Positions 17,083 through 27,028 of a stretch of DNA of 41,242 nt are shown piece by piece. This stretch comes from Nitrospira sp. GTDB lineage: Bacteria > Nitrospirota > Nitrospiria > Nitrospirales > Nitrospiraceae. A program made the translations under genes and the position numbers. The notes beneath the pieces were generated by a model. It worked only from the letters and a program-made list of their open reading frames with translations, searched no databases and had not been told where the DNA came from. Where the stretch lies: NCBI GenBank assembly GCA_019636835.1, contig JAHBWU010000031.1:1-41242 (forward strand), written 5' to 3'. Positions within the stretch are counted from its first letter, which is position 1. The number at the start of each line of letters is the position of its first letter.

Positions 17083-17755
17083 TCCTTCGACGGTCTTTGT
17101 CTCTCATCGGTTCATCTGCCTTCGCCGGAATCCAAGATCCCCTCGTGCGTCCTTGCGTTCGCTCGTTTTGTCTCTCTAGCAAGGTCGGATTTAGAAACGC
17201 AGCCTCGGGGGGCCTGCAATACGAGGTGTTTTATCGTTAGTACTGTAGGGCTGAGTCAGCCCCTAGAGCAATTCCTAGTAAGGCTACTATCTCAATACCC
17301 GATTCTTTCCCCATCTTTTGTGGATAACCTTGTGAACAACTTGCTGGATTCCGCAAAGATCGGGCGAATGGCGTGCATATTCATCAGATCGCCTATTTTT
17401 TAGGCATCTGCTCCCTCTCGGAAGAAGCCCCAGTAATAGTGGTTTTCAGATCCGGTCCTTTCTTTTTTGCATATTCCTAGACCTATTCACTTGACATGAT
17501 TCGAGGATCCCAATTGCTCCCTCACCATTGCCACAAGTCACGTCAGTATCCACAGGTTTAAGACTTTTCTGGGGATAGCGGCCGGCAGCATGAACAGCTG
17601 ATTTTGTATCTGTCAAGGGCTTTGACGCCTGAAATACGCCTCCCTTACGCCAGAGCCGGATGGCCGTATGAACGTTCCATTGTCCGGCTAGTAGGCAAAG
17701 TCTTTTTGGAAGGAGTCCTTGACAAGCCCCGGACTGTTATGCAACCAATGGTTAC
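17083..17755. other. gene-poor stretch
   Basis: About 670 bp between the MarR-like gene and the next plus-strand gene. Frames here are short or lack ribosome-binding sites and resemble no family. A TTGACA-like hexamer at 17719-17724 lacks a convincing -10 element at the right distance. I see no RNA gene. Confidence 0.5.
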
Positions 17756-18157
17756 ATGTTAGGGCGTGAGGACATCGTTGAAGGAATCTATTTGAAGCGA
17801 GTGGCCGAACGGTCGTTTCCTCACGACGCCCCGCGGGGCCTGATCGCGGTCGTCCAGCAGGTCGGCGCAGACTGGACGGGGGAATGGTCGTTTCAGCTGA
17901 GATACCTGGATCAACCTGGACGAACCAGACAAGTATGGAGTCTGAACCTTCGAGAAAAAGACCTCGTTGACTTCGAGTTGATAGGAAATTGGATTACGGC
18001 TCAAGCCTTGTTGGAATGCGCCCCCGGTTCCCGCAACGTAAAGAATGCGCTCAATATTCCTGCAAGGCTCCCCTCAAGGCGTCCCGTAAGGCATCGTGCG
18101 AGGCGTGCATGGCTGAAATGGCATCCGAACCAACTTCGATTGTTTGATGCCTTCTAA
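17756..18157 (+). CDS. hypothetical protein
   Basis: A 133-aa protein with protein-like composition: MLGREDIVEGIYLKRV, a beta-rich middle (GLIAVVQQVGADWTGEWSFQ, then RQVWSLNLREKDL) and a very basic tail (RRPVRHRARRAWLKWHPNQL). The ATG at 17756 is the only conventional start in the open frame, and it lacks a clear ribosome-binding site, so translation may be leaderless or the gene may be weakly expressed. No family recognised. The basic tail could bind nucleic acid. Confidence 0.55.
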   Translation: MLGREDIVEGIYLKRVAERSFPHDAPRGLIAVVQQVGADWTGEWSFQLRYLDQPGRTRQVWSLNLREKDLVDFELIGNWITAQALLECAPGSRNVKNALNIPARLPSRRPVRHRARRAWLKWHPNQLRLFDAF

Positions 18158-18502
18158 GGGAACCCATCGCATGCTCATGTGCTGAGAGATTGTTCGATCA
18201 TTCACGAAGTCATTATGGTCATGTAGACGAACTACCGGAACCCCTGGCACGTTGACTTCCCTGGTCTAGGCTATTCTCATGTGCGGACGAATAGGGTCCG
18301 GCGTCAGCAATCGATGCGAAGACCAAAACAAGCCGACATGTTCCCATGACTCCAGATGTCAACGCCACCCTGCAAGACTTTCGAAGGTTCGCAGCCTCAC
18401 TAATAACCACGTCTTCACGTATAGTATTAAAGGGAAACCTTTACACTGTGCCTCAACCAATCTGCTACGGGCAGGAAGATCGTCGGTCACACGTCAACGA
18501 AG

Positions 18503-18634
18503 ATGTGGAAACACGACAACTCTCTACAGGAAAGAGACTTGCCAGAGGCCGCCTTGAAGGCGCATAAGTACCTCCAAGAGAACAAGCCGGGAACACTGGC
18601 AGATTTGGCACAAGAAAGAGAATCTGCTAAGTAG
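18503..18634 (+). CDS. possible small protein (43 aa) upstream of tRNA-Arg
   Basis: The frame MWKHDNSLQERDLPEAALK continues to a TAG at 18632 and would form a helical peptide (AHKYLQENKPGTLADLAQE). The upstream frame stays open to 18431 without another ATG, so it could be the 3' end of a decayed larger gene. No good ribosome-binding site. It ends 15 nt before the tRNA. Otherwise 18158-18649 shows nothing recognisable. Confidence 0.35.
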   Translation: MWKHDNSLQERDLPEAALKAHKYLQENKPGTLADLAQERESAK

Positions 18635-18649
18635 TTGAAATAGAAGTGT

Positions 18650-18726
<77 letters not shown>

Positions 18727-18743
18727 CCCCAAGCTCGCTCGTG

Positions 18744-18781
18744 CCGACGCCTCTTTATCGCTGTATCGAATAAGGCGTCGG
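18744..18781. terminator. hairpin downstream of tRNA-Arg
   Basis: The arms CCGACGCCT and AGGCGTCGG surround a 20-nt loop, starting 17 nt after the tRNA CCA. No T-tract follows, so termination or a processing role is tentative. Confidence 0.35.
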
Positions 18782-19020
18782 ATAAACCCCTCCAGTGGCT
18801 ATCTCATGCCCCTATTCCTCTCTTGATGCGATTCCCTCAGTGCCGGCCTTTGCTTCCGGCTCGTTCTTTCCCTGAGCGTCTGGTTGGTTGTTGCCGTCAG
18901 TGATTCCTTAATAAGTTTCATGGCCAGGCGGGGATCTCCCAGTAGACATTCAACGCTCGTGTCCCCTATAGTTTGACTACGATCTGATCTTCCTATTGTC
19001 TTCGAAGGGTCTGATATTCC

Positions 19021-21990
19021 ATGCGCCGGATCCTCCGACCCCGAGTGCTGATAGGGGCGCTGGCTGGGCTGATCGCTCTCTACTCGCTCGTTGGGTTTTT
19101 TCTACTTCCCTATCTGATTCAATCGTACGTCATTCCCACCGTCTCGGATCAGATCAAGCATCCCATCGTTCTTCGCGAGGCCGCCTTCAATCCTTTTACC
19201 CTCTCGCTTCGTCTCACCGGTCTGGAGGTGCGGGAACAGAACCAGACGCCGATGCTGGGTTTTGAGGAGCTGTTTGTGAATCTGCGCGCGGTAACGCTGT
19301 TCCTGCAGAAGGTGGCGTTCGACGAGATCCGCCTCGTCATGCCCTTTGTGGCGGCCAGGGTGAGCTCCGAGGGAAAGATGAATCTGATGTCGTTGGCTCC
19401 GCCGCCGGATGAAACGGGGCAACAACCGCTCCCACCATCGGGCGAACCCAAAAAGATGATGCCGGTGGAGATTGATCTGTTGGAGATTGACCAAGGGATC
19501 CTGGAATACAGGGATGAATCCAAGCGAAGGCCGGTCTTGATCGATGTCGTGCCGATTCATCTTGTGCTGCGGGACTTCAGCACCATTCCGAGCCAAGAGA
19601 GCGAGAATGCTCATGCCTTCAAGGCAGAAATCGGAAAGGGCGAAACGGTGGCTTGGGAGGGGGACATCTCGTTGGAGCCGGTGGAGTCCGACGGCAAGCT
19701 GAGTTTATCCGGGATCAAGTTGCACACGTTGTATCAAGTCGTGCGCGACCAGTTTCTGTTCGATATTCCGCAGGGCGTCATCGGCCTATCCGGATCGTAT
19801 CATTTCGACCTTCGCGGTCAGGCTCCTCAGGCAACGATCAAGAATGGCGAGGTATCGATTCAAGATCTCGCTATTGTGGAACGGGGCGGGATTGATCCGG
19901 TCGTGAAGATTCCGAGCCTTGGTGTGGAAGGGATTCAGTTGGATCTGCAGAAACAGACCATTGATGTCACAAAGGTGCATTCAGCCGATGCCCGGTTCGA
20001 TGCCTGGATGGATCCGGATGGTACACTCAACTATCAACAGCTTTTCAAGCCCGCAGGCGGGAGGGGGGCAGAGGACAAACTTCCAGCCGCGACCGCCAAG
20101 CCGGAAAAACCGGCGAAGCCCTGGGCCATCACGGTCGACGACATCGCAATCAAAAACTATGGCGCGTCATTCGAAGACCGGACACTTGAACGTCCCGGCC
20201 GTGTGGATGTAGACGCGATGAATGTCACCGTGAAGGATATGCAGATCCCGTTCAAGAAACCGCTTCCGATCGATGTGTCGCTCAAGCTGAATGAGACCGG
20301 CTCGGTCGGTGTACAGGGAAAGGTGACGATCGAACCGCTCGGTGCCGATGCAGACCTCAAGCTGGAACATATCGACATCCGTCCCTTTCAGCCCTATCTG
20401 GATCGGTTCCTGAATGCCGATGTGATGGATGGGGCGATTGATCTCGTCGGATCAGTGCATTTTTCCAAGGAACATGCGAACGAGCCGTTGATGCGATTTC
20501 AAGGAAATCTGGCGGTGAAGCAACTGGAGATCGCGGATCGCAAGGAACTCGACGATGTGCTGACGTGGAAAGCGTTGAACGTGAATCAGATTGCACTGAC
20601 TATCGAGCCGACCAGCGTGAAGATCGCTGAAATTGTCTGGCAAGAGCCATCGGCCCACATGGTGGTGGACTCTCAAGGGCAACTCAATCTTTCGCGTCTT
20701 GCCGCCGCGCCTCCGCCTAGCGAGCAGACGGCGGCTCCAAACCTACCCAAAGACGAGACCGCAGCCGCGAAGGCAGGTGATCCCGTGTCTGTCACCATCG
20801 ACCAGGTCAAGTTGGTCAAGCTGGCCGCAACATTTCAGGACTTGTCGATCGACCCGAAAGTAAAAACCAGTCTCACCGAGTTCGGAGGGACCATCAAAGG
20901 ACTGTCGTCGAAGCAGCTGAAGAAAGCCGACGTCAACCTGAAGGGCAAAGTCGGAAGAGCCGCTCCCCTCAAAATAGTCGGAAAGATCAACCCGCTGAGC
21001 GAAGATGCCTTTACCGATCTGGTCGTGACCCTTGGCGCGATGGATTTGACACCGACCGGACCCTACAGCGGTAAATATGTGGGTTATGGATTGTCGAAGG
21101 GGAAATTGTCGCTCGATTTGAAATACAAGGTCTCGCAGAAAGTGTTGGAAGCGGAAAATCTCGTGCGTGTCGATCAACTGACGTTCGGTGAGAAGACGAA
21201 TAGTCCGGACGCCACGTCGCTGCCCGTTCCCTTGATCGTGGGGCTGCTACAAGATAGGAAGGGCCTCATCGAAATCGATATGCCGATTCGCGGCAATCTC
21301 AATGATCCGGATTTCAAGTATGGGAAGGTGGTCATTTCGACGTTGCTCAATCTGCTCGGAAAGGTGGTCGCTTCGCCGTTTGCGTTAATGGGCAAGCTCG
21401 TGCCCGGCGGGGGTAGCGAGGAAGACCTTCAATTTATCGAATTTCAACCAGGCAGCGCCGCGCTGGCCGATAGTGAACTGAAAAAACTCGAGGTGCTGGA
21501 GACGGCGTTGGATGAGCGAGCCGGACTCCGGCTCGATATTAAGGGAACGACTGATTCGACGCTTGATACGGCAGTGCTTCAAACGATGAAGCTCCGAGGT
21601 CAGCTGTTTGCGATGAGCGGCGGGACAAAACCCGATCAGGAAGAGCTGTCGCCGAAAGAGGAGCAACGGCTGGTGGAAAAACTCTATGCGAAACTCCCTC
21701 CGCCTGATCCTTCCGCTACACCGGCCGAACCCGCGCAGCCGACCGTGGCGGAAATGAAGCGCAAACTCGCCTCGGCCATCCAAATTTCCGATAAAGAATT
21801 AGAGGCGCTGGCTCACCAGCGCGCTGAGGCGATCCGCCGCCATCTTCTGGAAGGTGGAAAGCTCGCGGAGGAACGAGTCGCTCTTCTCGATACGGGCGTT
21901 GCTGAGTCCGGCCATGAAAAGGTGCGGACTCAATTGTCCCTATCTGCCGGGTTGCCGGATCATCCCGTGGCAAGTTCTGAGATGCCTTGA
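19021..21990 (+). CDS. DUF748 (AsmA-like) envelope protein
   Basis: A 989-aa protein. A single N-terminal membrane anchor (about residues 10-32) is followed by long repetitive beta-rich DUF748 segments (HPIVLREAAFNPFTLSLRL, then LEVREQN; later VTIDQVKLVKLAATFQDLS), and near residue 790 a motif reminiscent of OmpA-type stretches (IEFQPGSAALADSELKKL). DUF748 proteins resemble the AsmA/TamB/YhdP group of periplasm-spanning proteins linked to outer-membrane lipid homeostasis, so that role is likely but unproven here. Pro/Ala-rich linkers (near 565 and 900) separate segments. Start by first ATG with a weak GAAGGG upstream. Monocistronic, convergent with the pentapeptide gene. Confidence 0.88.
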   Translation: MRRILRPRVLIGALAGLIALYSLVGFFLLPYLIQSYVIPTVSDQIKHPIVLREAAFNPFTLSLRLTGLEVREQNQTPMLGFEELFVNLRAVTLFLQKVAFDEIRLVMPFVAARVSSEGKMNLMSLAPPPDETGQQPLPPSGEPKKMMPVEIDLLEIDQGILEYRDESKRRPVLIDVVPIHLVLRDFSTIPSQESENAHAFKAEIGKGETVAWEGDISLEPVESDGKLSLSGIKLHTLYQVVRDQFLFDIPQGVIGLSGSYHFDLRGQAPQATIKNGEVSIQDLAIVERGGIDPVVKIPSLGVEGIQLDLQKQTIDVTKVHSADARFDAWMDPDGTLNYQQLFKPAGGRGAEDKLPAATAKPEKPAKPWAITVDDIAIKNYGASFEDRTLERPGRVDVDAMNVTVKDMQIPFKKPLPIDVSLKLNETGSVGVQGKVTIEPLGADADLKLEHIDIRPFQPYLDRFLNADVMDGAIDLVGSVHFSKEHANEPLMRFQGNLAVKQLEIADRKELDDVLTWKALNVNQIALTIEPTSVKIAEIVWQEPSAHMVVDSQGQLNLSRLAAAPPPSEQTAAPNLPKDETAAAKAGDPVSVTIDQVKLVKLAATFQDLSIDPKVKTSLTEFGGTIKGLSSKQLKKADVNLKGKVGRAAPLKIVGKINPLSEDAFTDLVVTLGAMDLTPTGPYSGKYVGYGLSKGKLSLDLKYKVSQKVLEAENLVRVDQLTFGEKTNSPDATSLPVPLIVGLLQDRKGLIEIDMPIRGNLNDPDFKYGKVVISTLLNLLGKVVASPFALMGKLVPGGGSEEDLQFIEFQPGSAALADSELKKLEVLETALDERAGLRLDIKGTTDSTLDTAVLQTMKLRGQLFAMSGGTKPDQEELSPKEEQRLVEKLYAKLPPPDPSATPAEPAQPTVAEMKRKLASAIQISDKELEALAHQRAEAIRRHLLEGGKLAEERVALLDTGVAESGHEKVRTQLSLSAGLPDHPVASSEMP

Positions 21991-22063
21991 AGTCTTATCG
22001 CTTTTTGGAAGAGGGCTGGAAAGCGGCGACGTGTCGTTCTAAGCGAGAAGGGGAGAAACCTCG

Positions 22064-22429
22064 TTACTTCGTGCTGTACCGCATGCGCGTCCCGTGGAGA
22101 AGAGACAGCTCAATCTCGGAGGCGCTGAGCTCCACAGGAAAGAGAACGCCGGAAATCTTACACGCATTGATACTGGCTCCGTTCATTCTAGTCTTGCTCA
22201 AGTCGACGCCACGGAGGTCGGATTGCCGGAAATAGCAGTCACTGAAATCTAGTCCATCCGCATCGAGACCCCGCAGATCGAGACCACGCAGATCACATCC
22301 CCGAAGATCGCATGTGTCCCCGGCGGCTTTCTTGACGTTGAACTCCTTGATACAGCCCTCACGCAGCATGAGGTACATCGGGTCCTTAGAGATATGGAGT
22401 TTTGTATGCGATGTATCTGTGCCGGTCAT
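22064..22429 (-). CDS. pentapeptide-repeat protein
   Basis: A 121-aa protein. A short N-terminal region (MYLMLREGCIKEFN) is followed by about ten A(D/N)LxX-type pentapeptides (residues 40-95: CDLRG, CDLRG, LDLRG, LDADG, LDFSD and so on), forming one to two turns of a right-handed quadrilateral helix, then a tail SLLHGTRMRYSTK. GAGGAG lies 6 nt before the ATG. Function unknown. It is too short to be a convincing Qnr-like gyrase-protection protein. Confidence 0.85.
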   Translation of the reverse strand: MTGTDTSHTKLHISKDPMYLMLREGCIKEFNVKKAAGDTCDLRGCDLRGLDLRGLDADGLDFSDCYFRQSDLRGVDLSKTRMNGASINACKISGVLFPVELSASEIELSLLHGTRMRYSTK

Positions 22430-22627
22430 GTTCGGCTCCTCATAAGAGGTGTCGTGAGCCGTATCGGCGAGGCCATTGAGAAACTTGAGACGGGCCTTAC
22501 ATGTCTCTGGCCTATGGGTAGGAGGGGGTGGAAATCCTAATCTCAGTTGTCACACGGGAAAGGCGAGGAATTTCAAATACGGATCTCTTACGGATGCTTA
22601 AAAAGACCGCTGGTATTCCTCTGTCGC

Positions 22628-24055
22628 TTACTTCGGTGTCTGCTGCGGAAACGGAGCGGTGCTCGCTTCCGCTTCGATGTCGCGCAGGAGGCGCTGAAAT
22701 TCCTTATCATCTCTGAGGAGCTTGGATGCTGCCGACAAGAGATGCTCTAGTTGCTCATTAGTCAATGAAAGATTGGTAGGAATGTTCATGAGTCGGGCAT
22801 GTTCTTCGACATCCTCTAACTCCATCAGGCTGACATTGATGAAATAAATGTCGGCATCTTGCGCGAATACGCTCGAACCGGTGGGTGGTCGATGGCGCAA
22901 TTGCGCCCGCCATCCCGTCACGGCCTGGCTCATAAGCTCGAACGTATCGGTGGAATAGCGGTTAATCGGAATATCAACCAACGCCTGGCTCGCCCGCTAA
23001 AGCCCCGGGATTTCGCTCAACACATACTGGCTCACATCCGGGGCGGTCTCAGCACTGACCATCAGATAGACCAGCTTTTTGATGTTCTTTACGCCGAGCA
23101 GTTGGAAGTAAGACTCAAGATCTCCGACAAATGCCGTCGTTTCCAGCACGCTCCGCATACCGACATTATCGGACAGTCCGCCATCCAACAGATGGATGAA
23201 GGGGCGTTTGTCGGCATCGAGGTACGACCTGAGTTCGTTTGCCCGACGTCGTCCCCACGTGGTCTTCCTCACCTCTGTAAATCGGGCCGCCGGCTCAAAT
23301 CCGCATTGCCCGGCATAGTTCTTCATGGAGATCGGGCTGAGGATCATGGGCAGGGCGCTCGAGGACGCGGTCGCCACGGAAAGCGGCAGTCGGCTGAGGT
23401 CGGAGCAGATCAGATCGAACTGTCTCTGATTGAACTCGAACCGTGACAGAGTGGCCATGTCGGACGCATGGAGAAAGATGATTGGTCTCTGGTGGCGGGA
23501 AACAAGGTCCCCGAATGTGTGACCATCGAATAGCGCTTCGTCTAACAATTCAGAAAAGATGTGCGCACGGCCGAAGTAGGGTGACCACAAGCGGAGCCAG
23601 TTGTGGGGCGTGCGGAAAATCCTCGAACGCAGTTCGCTTTCCCAGTTCTTTCGAAGAAAGCGGGATTCAAAGTCATGGAAAATTCGATCACCATAGAGAG
23701 CATAATAGGCCGCCGTGAAACTGCCGCCCGAGAGAGCCGTAATAATGTTCAGCTCATCGACCAGTCGCTTGTCTGTGCCTTCCCAACGGATCGGCGTCCA
23801 CGCCAGTTCTCGAAGCACACCATAGGAGAGTGCAGACGCCCTTGTGCCGCCGCCGGAAAACGAAGCGACGATAAACAGACTGTCCGAGCTGCTGGTCTTG
23901 GACGGAGGCAGGTTGGTGGAACGATAGCCATAGCCCGCATCCCACCGCGTGAGCGGCGCATTCATCGTTGGGCGCACATACTCGCACCCAAGCGTCATGC
24001 TCAACAGGCTGCACAGGAGCCACAGTCCGGCACGGAAACTGGGGTGAGCCGCCAT
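22628..24055 (-). pseudogene. patatin-like phospholipase, interrupted by in-frame TAG
   Basis: The 5' frame encodes 352 aa: an N-terminal export or lipoprotein signal (Cys24 in LSMTLGC), the oxyanion motif SFSGGGTRASA, the nucleophile region TALSGGSFTAAYY (Ser109, where the usual GxSxG is AxSxG) and the catalytic Asp291 in LLDGGLSDN. A TAG at 22999-22997 stops it after SEIPGL. The same frame then continues without any shift for about 122 codons (RASQALVDIPINRYSTDTFE onward, DADIYFINVSL), which matches my memory of this family's C-terminus. Together the gene would code for about 475 aa. Either a recent nonsense mutation, a sequencing error, or readthrough. The catalytic core is upstream of the stop, so a shortened active protein is possible. 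Confidence 0.8.
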
Positions 24056-24476
24056 AGGAAGGTACCTGTCTTGAGAGGTTGGAATGGTATAGAAGGCCCC
24101 TTATTGTGTCATCTGAATGTGGCGGAAAGATCTCTGTCGACGTGATCTGTATCTTACTTACGAGTCGAGAGACTTTGTCAATAGTGTTTCTGCGGCGATT
24201 GCGGATGCTCTGTGACGGTCTCCCGATTGCGGCGCAGTTGGCGCAGGACCTGGCCGAGGCCGAGGCTGCCAGCCAGGTCCATCCGGGCAAGTCGATGCAC
24301 CGTGCTGTCGATCCGATTCACCTGTCTGCGCAGGAAGCCACGATTGTGAAGCCGTGGAGGAATGCGCAGCGGGTGTCTTCCGAAGCCTTGGTGTAAGAGG
24401 ACACCCTTCGGCGAGGTGTTGCCGAAGGACCATCAGGGACCACAGCTGTAAAACCGTAGGCTCCACATGCGACCTC
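24056..24476. other. stretch without a convincing gene; strong hairpin at 24405-24428
   Basis: Both strands hold open frames here, but none has a good start or a family match. A plus-strand frame ending EALV at 24396 is followed 8 nt later by a perfect hairpin (CCTTCGGC, 8-nt loop, GCCGAAGG) lacking a T-tract. This could be the end of a decayed gene. Confidence 0.4.
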
Positions 24477-24506
24477 TTGAACTCCCCTGTTGAGGCACAG
24501 TATTGT
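24477..24506 (+). promoter_or_regulatory. candidate sigma-70 promoter of the peroxiredoxin gene
   Basis: TTGAAC (24477-24482), an 18-nt spacer and TATTGT (24501-24506), about 54 nt before the start codon. A match by eye only. Confidence 0.35.
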
Positions 24507-24559
24507 ACGAAGATAGTAGAAATCTTGTCGTTGGTGATTGCGATACAAGGAGGTATGCC

Positions 24560-25195
24560 ATGGCCGTACGATTGGGAGACGAAGCGCCGAACTTTACGGC
24601 GGAGACGACGGAAGGAACCATCAATTTTCATGAGTGGCTTGGGAGCGGTTGGGGGATCCTTTTTTCACACCCCAAAGACTATACCCCGGTTTGCACGACG
24701 GAGTTGGGAACGATGGCTAAAATCACGCCGGAGTTCAAAAAGCGAGGCGTAAAAGTGATTGCCGTCAGCGTCGATCCGATGGATTCCCATAAGGGCTGGA
24801 TCAACGACATCAACGAAACCCAAAAAACGACGGTGAATTATCCCATCATCGCCGATCCGGATAAGAAGGTGGCGACGTTGTACGATATGATCCATCCCAA
24901 CGCCATCGACAATATGACGGTGCGATCGGTCTTCATGATCGGTCCCGACAAGAAAGTGAAACTGACTTTGACCTATCCGGCGTCTTGCGGCCGGAACTTC
25001 GATGAGCTATTGAGGGTCATGGACTCGCTCCAACTGACGTCGAAGTTCAAAGTCGCGACCCCGGCGAACTGGAAAGACGGCGAGGATTGCATCATTACTC
25101 CCGCGGTCGGCGACGCCGAAGCGAAAGATCTCTTTCCCAAGGGGTTCAAGACCGTCAAGCCCTATTTGCGCTATACGCCGCAGCCAAACAAGTAA
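24560..25195 (+). CDS. 1-Cys peroxiredoxin (Prx6 family)
   Basis: A 211-aa thiol peroxidase. The catalytic Cys45 lies in HPKDYTPVCTTELG, and the Prx6-specific C-terminal domain is present (TPANWKDGEDCIITPAV, then KPYLRYTPQPNK). It reduces H2O2 and organic hydroperoxides in the cytoplasm using small thiols or thioredoxin-like donors. AAGGAGG (24547-24553) with 6-nt spacing fixes this start; upstream in-frame starts lack a site. Followed by a clear intrinsic terminator, so probably monocistronic. Confidence 0.95.
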   Translation: MAVRLGDEAPNFTAETTEGTINFHEWLGSGWGILFSHPKDYTPVCTTELGTMAKITPEFKKRGVKVIAVSVDPMDSHKGWINDINETQKTTVNYPIIADPDKKVATLYDMIHPNAIDNMTVRSVFMIGPDKKVKLTLTYPASCGRNFDELLRVMDSLQLTSKFKVATPANWKDGEDCIITPAVGDAEAKDLFPKGFKTVKPYLRYTPQPNK

Positions 25196-25219
25196 GGTCT
25201 GCCGATCTATGTGAAAGAC

Positions 25220-25259
25220 AGACGAGCAGGAGGCCCAGCGCTTCCTGCTCGTTTCTTTT
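25220..25259 (+). terminator. intrinsic terminator after the peroxiredoxin gene
   Basis: The stem ACGAGCAGGA / TCCTGCTCGT (extendable to 12 bp with one GU pair) is followed by TTTCTTTT, 26 nt after the stop codon. Confidence 0.8.
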
Positions 25260-25383
25260 CTCAGTATTCTGCTCATCAGAAATGACCGATAGTCCGGTCG
25301 ATACCACCTCGCCATACCCGATTGTCCCCATGGCCTAGCAGGGGATGTGTTCGATAAACACCGCCGACCGCCTTCTTCGTTAT

Positions 25384-25447
25384 CTGGATTAGGGGAAAGC
25401 CTGATCAGGGGTAGGGGGAAAAATTGTCTGGACTAGGGGAAAGCCTG
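25384..25447. promoter_or_regulatory. three phased TAGGGGAAA-type boxes upstream of the porin gene
   Basis: TAGGGGAAAG at 25390, TAGGGGGAAA at 25412 and TAGGGGAAAG at 25434, each 22 nt apart, about two helical turns. The outer copies extend to 20-bp direct repeats with one mismatch (CTGGATTAGGGGAAAGCCTG versus CTGGACTAGGGGAAAGCCTG). They lie 137-194 nt before the porin start. A regulator binding the same helix face is the simplest reading; the regulator is unknown. Confidence 0.55.
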
Positions 25448-25583
25448 GTTGCAAGAGAAACGAAAAATATTGCTATGTTTCGACGGCTTAGGCATACTCG
25501 CCTCGATTTCCTAAGTATGAACGGTTTTGAACATGGAGGTAGGGGACAGTGGTTTCTTATTACTCACAAGGGAGGGCATGAGT

Positions 25584-26876
25584 ATGAAGGAACATGTTGC
25601 GAGGCGGTGGAAACAATTTGTAGTTGCTGGGGCCATGACGGCACTGGTGGCTGGAATGGGATCCACGCTGCCGAGTGCCTTAGCCGGCGGGACGATCAAA
25701 GCCGATGAGGATAAATGGATCTCGATCGGCATGGGTATCCGCACCAGTTTCAATTCAATCGAGGGCGCTGCAGGGGGCCATTACAGCAATGATTTCAAAG
25801 TCGACAATGCTCGTATCTACATTAACGGGCAGATCCACAAGTATGTGAAATTTACATTCAACACGGATTGTTTTAACTGCAACGTCGGTGGTGGCGCCAG
25901 TCATTTCGGCGGTAACTCCAACATGGGCCTACTCGACGCGATCGGGAAATTCGAGATCAACGAGATGGTCAACCTCTGGGTCGGACGCACCCTGGTGCCG
26001 AGCGAACGCGGTGAGTTGAACGGTCCGTTCTACCATGCGACTTTCGATGGATTCCGGACTCCCTTCAACCCGGCTGACTTCAGCGGAAACTTTCCAAGCG
26101 GTCCCAATGGAAGCCCCAATGGATTAACCGGAGTTAATAGCGGCCAGGCCGGTCTCTATGGTCGTGACAACGGCGCGGTCTTCTTCGGCAAGATCCATCC
26201 CTTCGGGACCCATCTCTTGTACGTCGCCTCGGTGTTCACCGGCGCGCGCGGTGGACCGAATCCCACCGGCAGCCTGTTGTACGCCGGTCGTCTACAATGG
26301 AACCTGTTGAACGATGAAGACAACCCCGGGTATTACACGAGCGGCACCTATTATGGAACGGCCGGAGATATCTTTGCGATCTCGGGAAATGTGATCCATC
26401 AAAAGGATGGCGCAGGGAATATCGTCACCGGGAACGTGTCTGATTATACCGGGGCGATCGTCGATCTGTTGGTTGAAAAGGTTCTCCCCAATAATATGGG
26501 CGTCTTCACGTTCAACGGCGAATTTAAGCGGTACTGGGCCAACTATGGGACAGGAGCGTTTGCGTCAGGCGATTGTTTTTGCATATTCAATGGTCACTCC
26601 TGGACGGTGTACGCATTGTACCTGCTTCCCCATGAGGTCGGGATCGGACGGTTCCAACCCTATGTCCGGTTCGTCAGTATCGATCCACGGTACAGCGCCA
26701 TGCGGCAGGAGTTTGAGTATGGCCTGAACTACATCATCTCCGGCCACAATGCTCGCATCTCTGCGTACGGCCGGTACGGCGATATCGACACCAAAGGCTT
26801 CGCCGGCAATTATGGTCCTAATGCGACTGGAAACAAAGCTGACTCGTTCCACGTTGCGTTGCAGCTGCAGTACTAA
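25584..26876 (+). CDS. predicted outer-membrane beta-barrel porin
   Basis: A 430-aa protein. The signal peptide (MKEHVARRWKQFVVAGAMTA, cleavage near ALAGG) precedes a beta-barrel pattern of alternating aromatic/polar strands (DKWISIGMGIRTSFNS, FKVDNARIYINGQIHKYVKF) and ends in Tyr (LQLQY), as expected for Bam-dependent insertion. FNTDCFNCNVGGG may hold a disulfide or metal site. It resembles phosphate-selective-porin-like or alginate-export-like barrels; the substrate is unknown. The third in-frame ATG (25584) has GGGAGG 8 nt upstream and gives a clean signal peptide, hence this start. It lies behind the phased repeat boxes and ends in a strong terminator. Confidence 0.8.
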   Translation: MKEHVARRWKQFVVAGAMTALVAGMGSTLPSALAGGTIKADEDKWISIGMGIRTSFNSIEGAAGGHYSNDFKVDNARIYINGQIHKYVKFTFNTDCFNCNVGGGASHFGGNSNMGLLDAIGKFEINEMVNLWVGRTLVPSERGELNGPFYHATFDGFRTPFNPADFSGNFPSGPNGSPNGLTGVNSGQAGLYGRDNGAVFFGKIHPFGTHLLYVASVFTGARGGPNPTGSLLYAGRLQWNLLNDEDNPGYYTSGTYYGTAGDIFAISGNVIHQKDGAGNIVTGNVSDYTGAIVDLLVEKVLPNNMGVFTFNGEFKRYWANYGTGAFASGDCFCIFNGHSWTVYALYLLPHEVGIGRFQPYVRFVSIDPRYSAMRQEFEYGLNYIISGHNARISAYGRYGDIDTKGFAGNYGPNATGNKADSFHVALQLQY

Positions 26877-26908
26877 GCAGCTCACGTAAACGAGAACGTC
26901 TCTTCTTC

Positions 26909-26952
26909 AGCAAGAGCCGGAACCCAGCAATGGGTTCCGGCTCTTGCTTTTT
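26909..26952 (+). terminator. strong intrinsic terminator after the porin gene
   Basis: A perfect 18-bp stem (AGCAAGAGCCGGAACCCA and its complement) with a GCAA tetraloop, followed by TTTTT, 33 nt after the stop. Confidence 0.93.
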
Positions 26953-27028
26953 GTTCTACGAGTCGCGCGGTCGCATACGGATACAGTAGTGGTTGGCTGT
27001 GAGCGTGCGAGTAGAAGGTCTGGAGAGT

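Noticed and set aside
24079..24396. 105-codon plus-strand frame before the peroxiredoxin gene
   Set aside because: No start signal and no recognisable pattern; overlapping minus-strand frames are equally open. Recorded only as an unexplained stretch.
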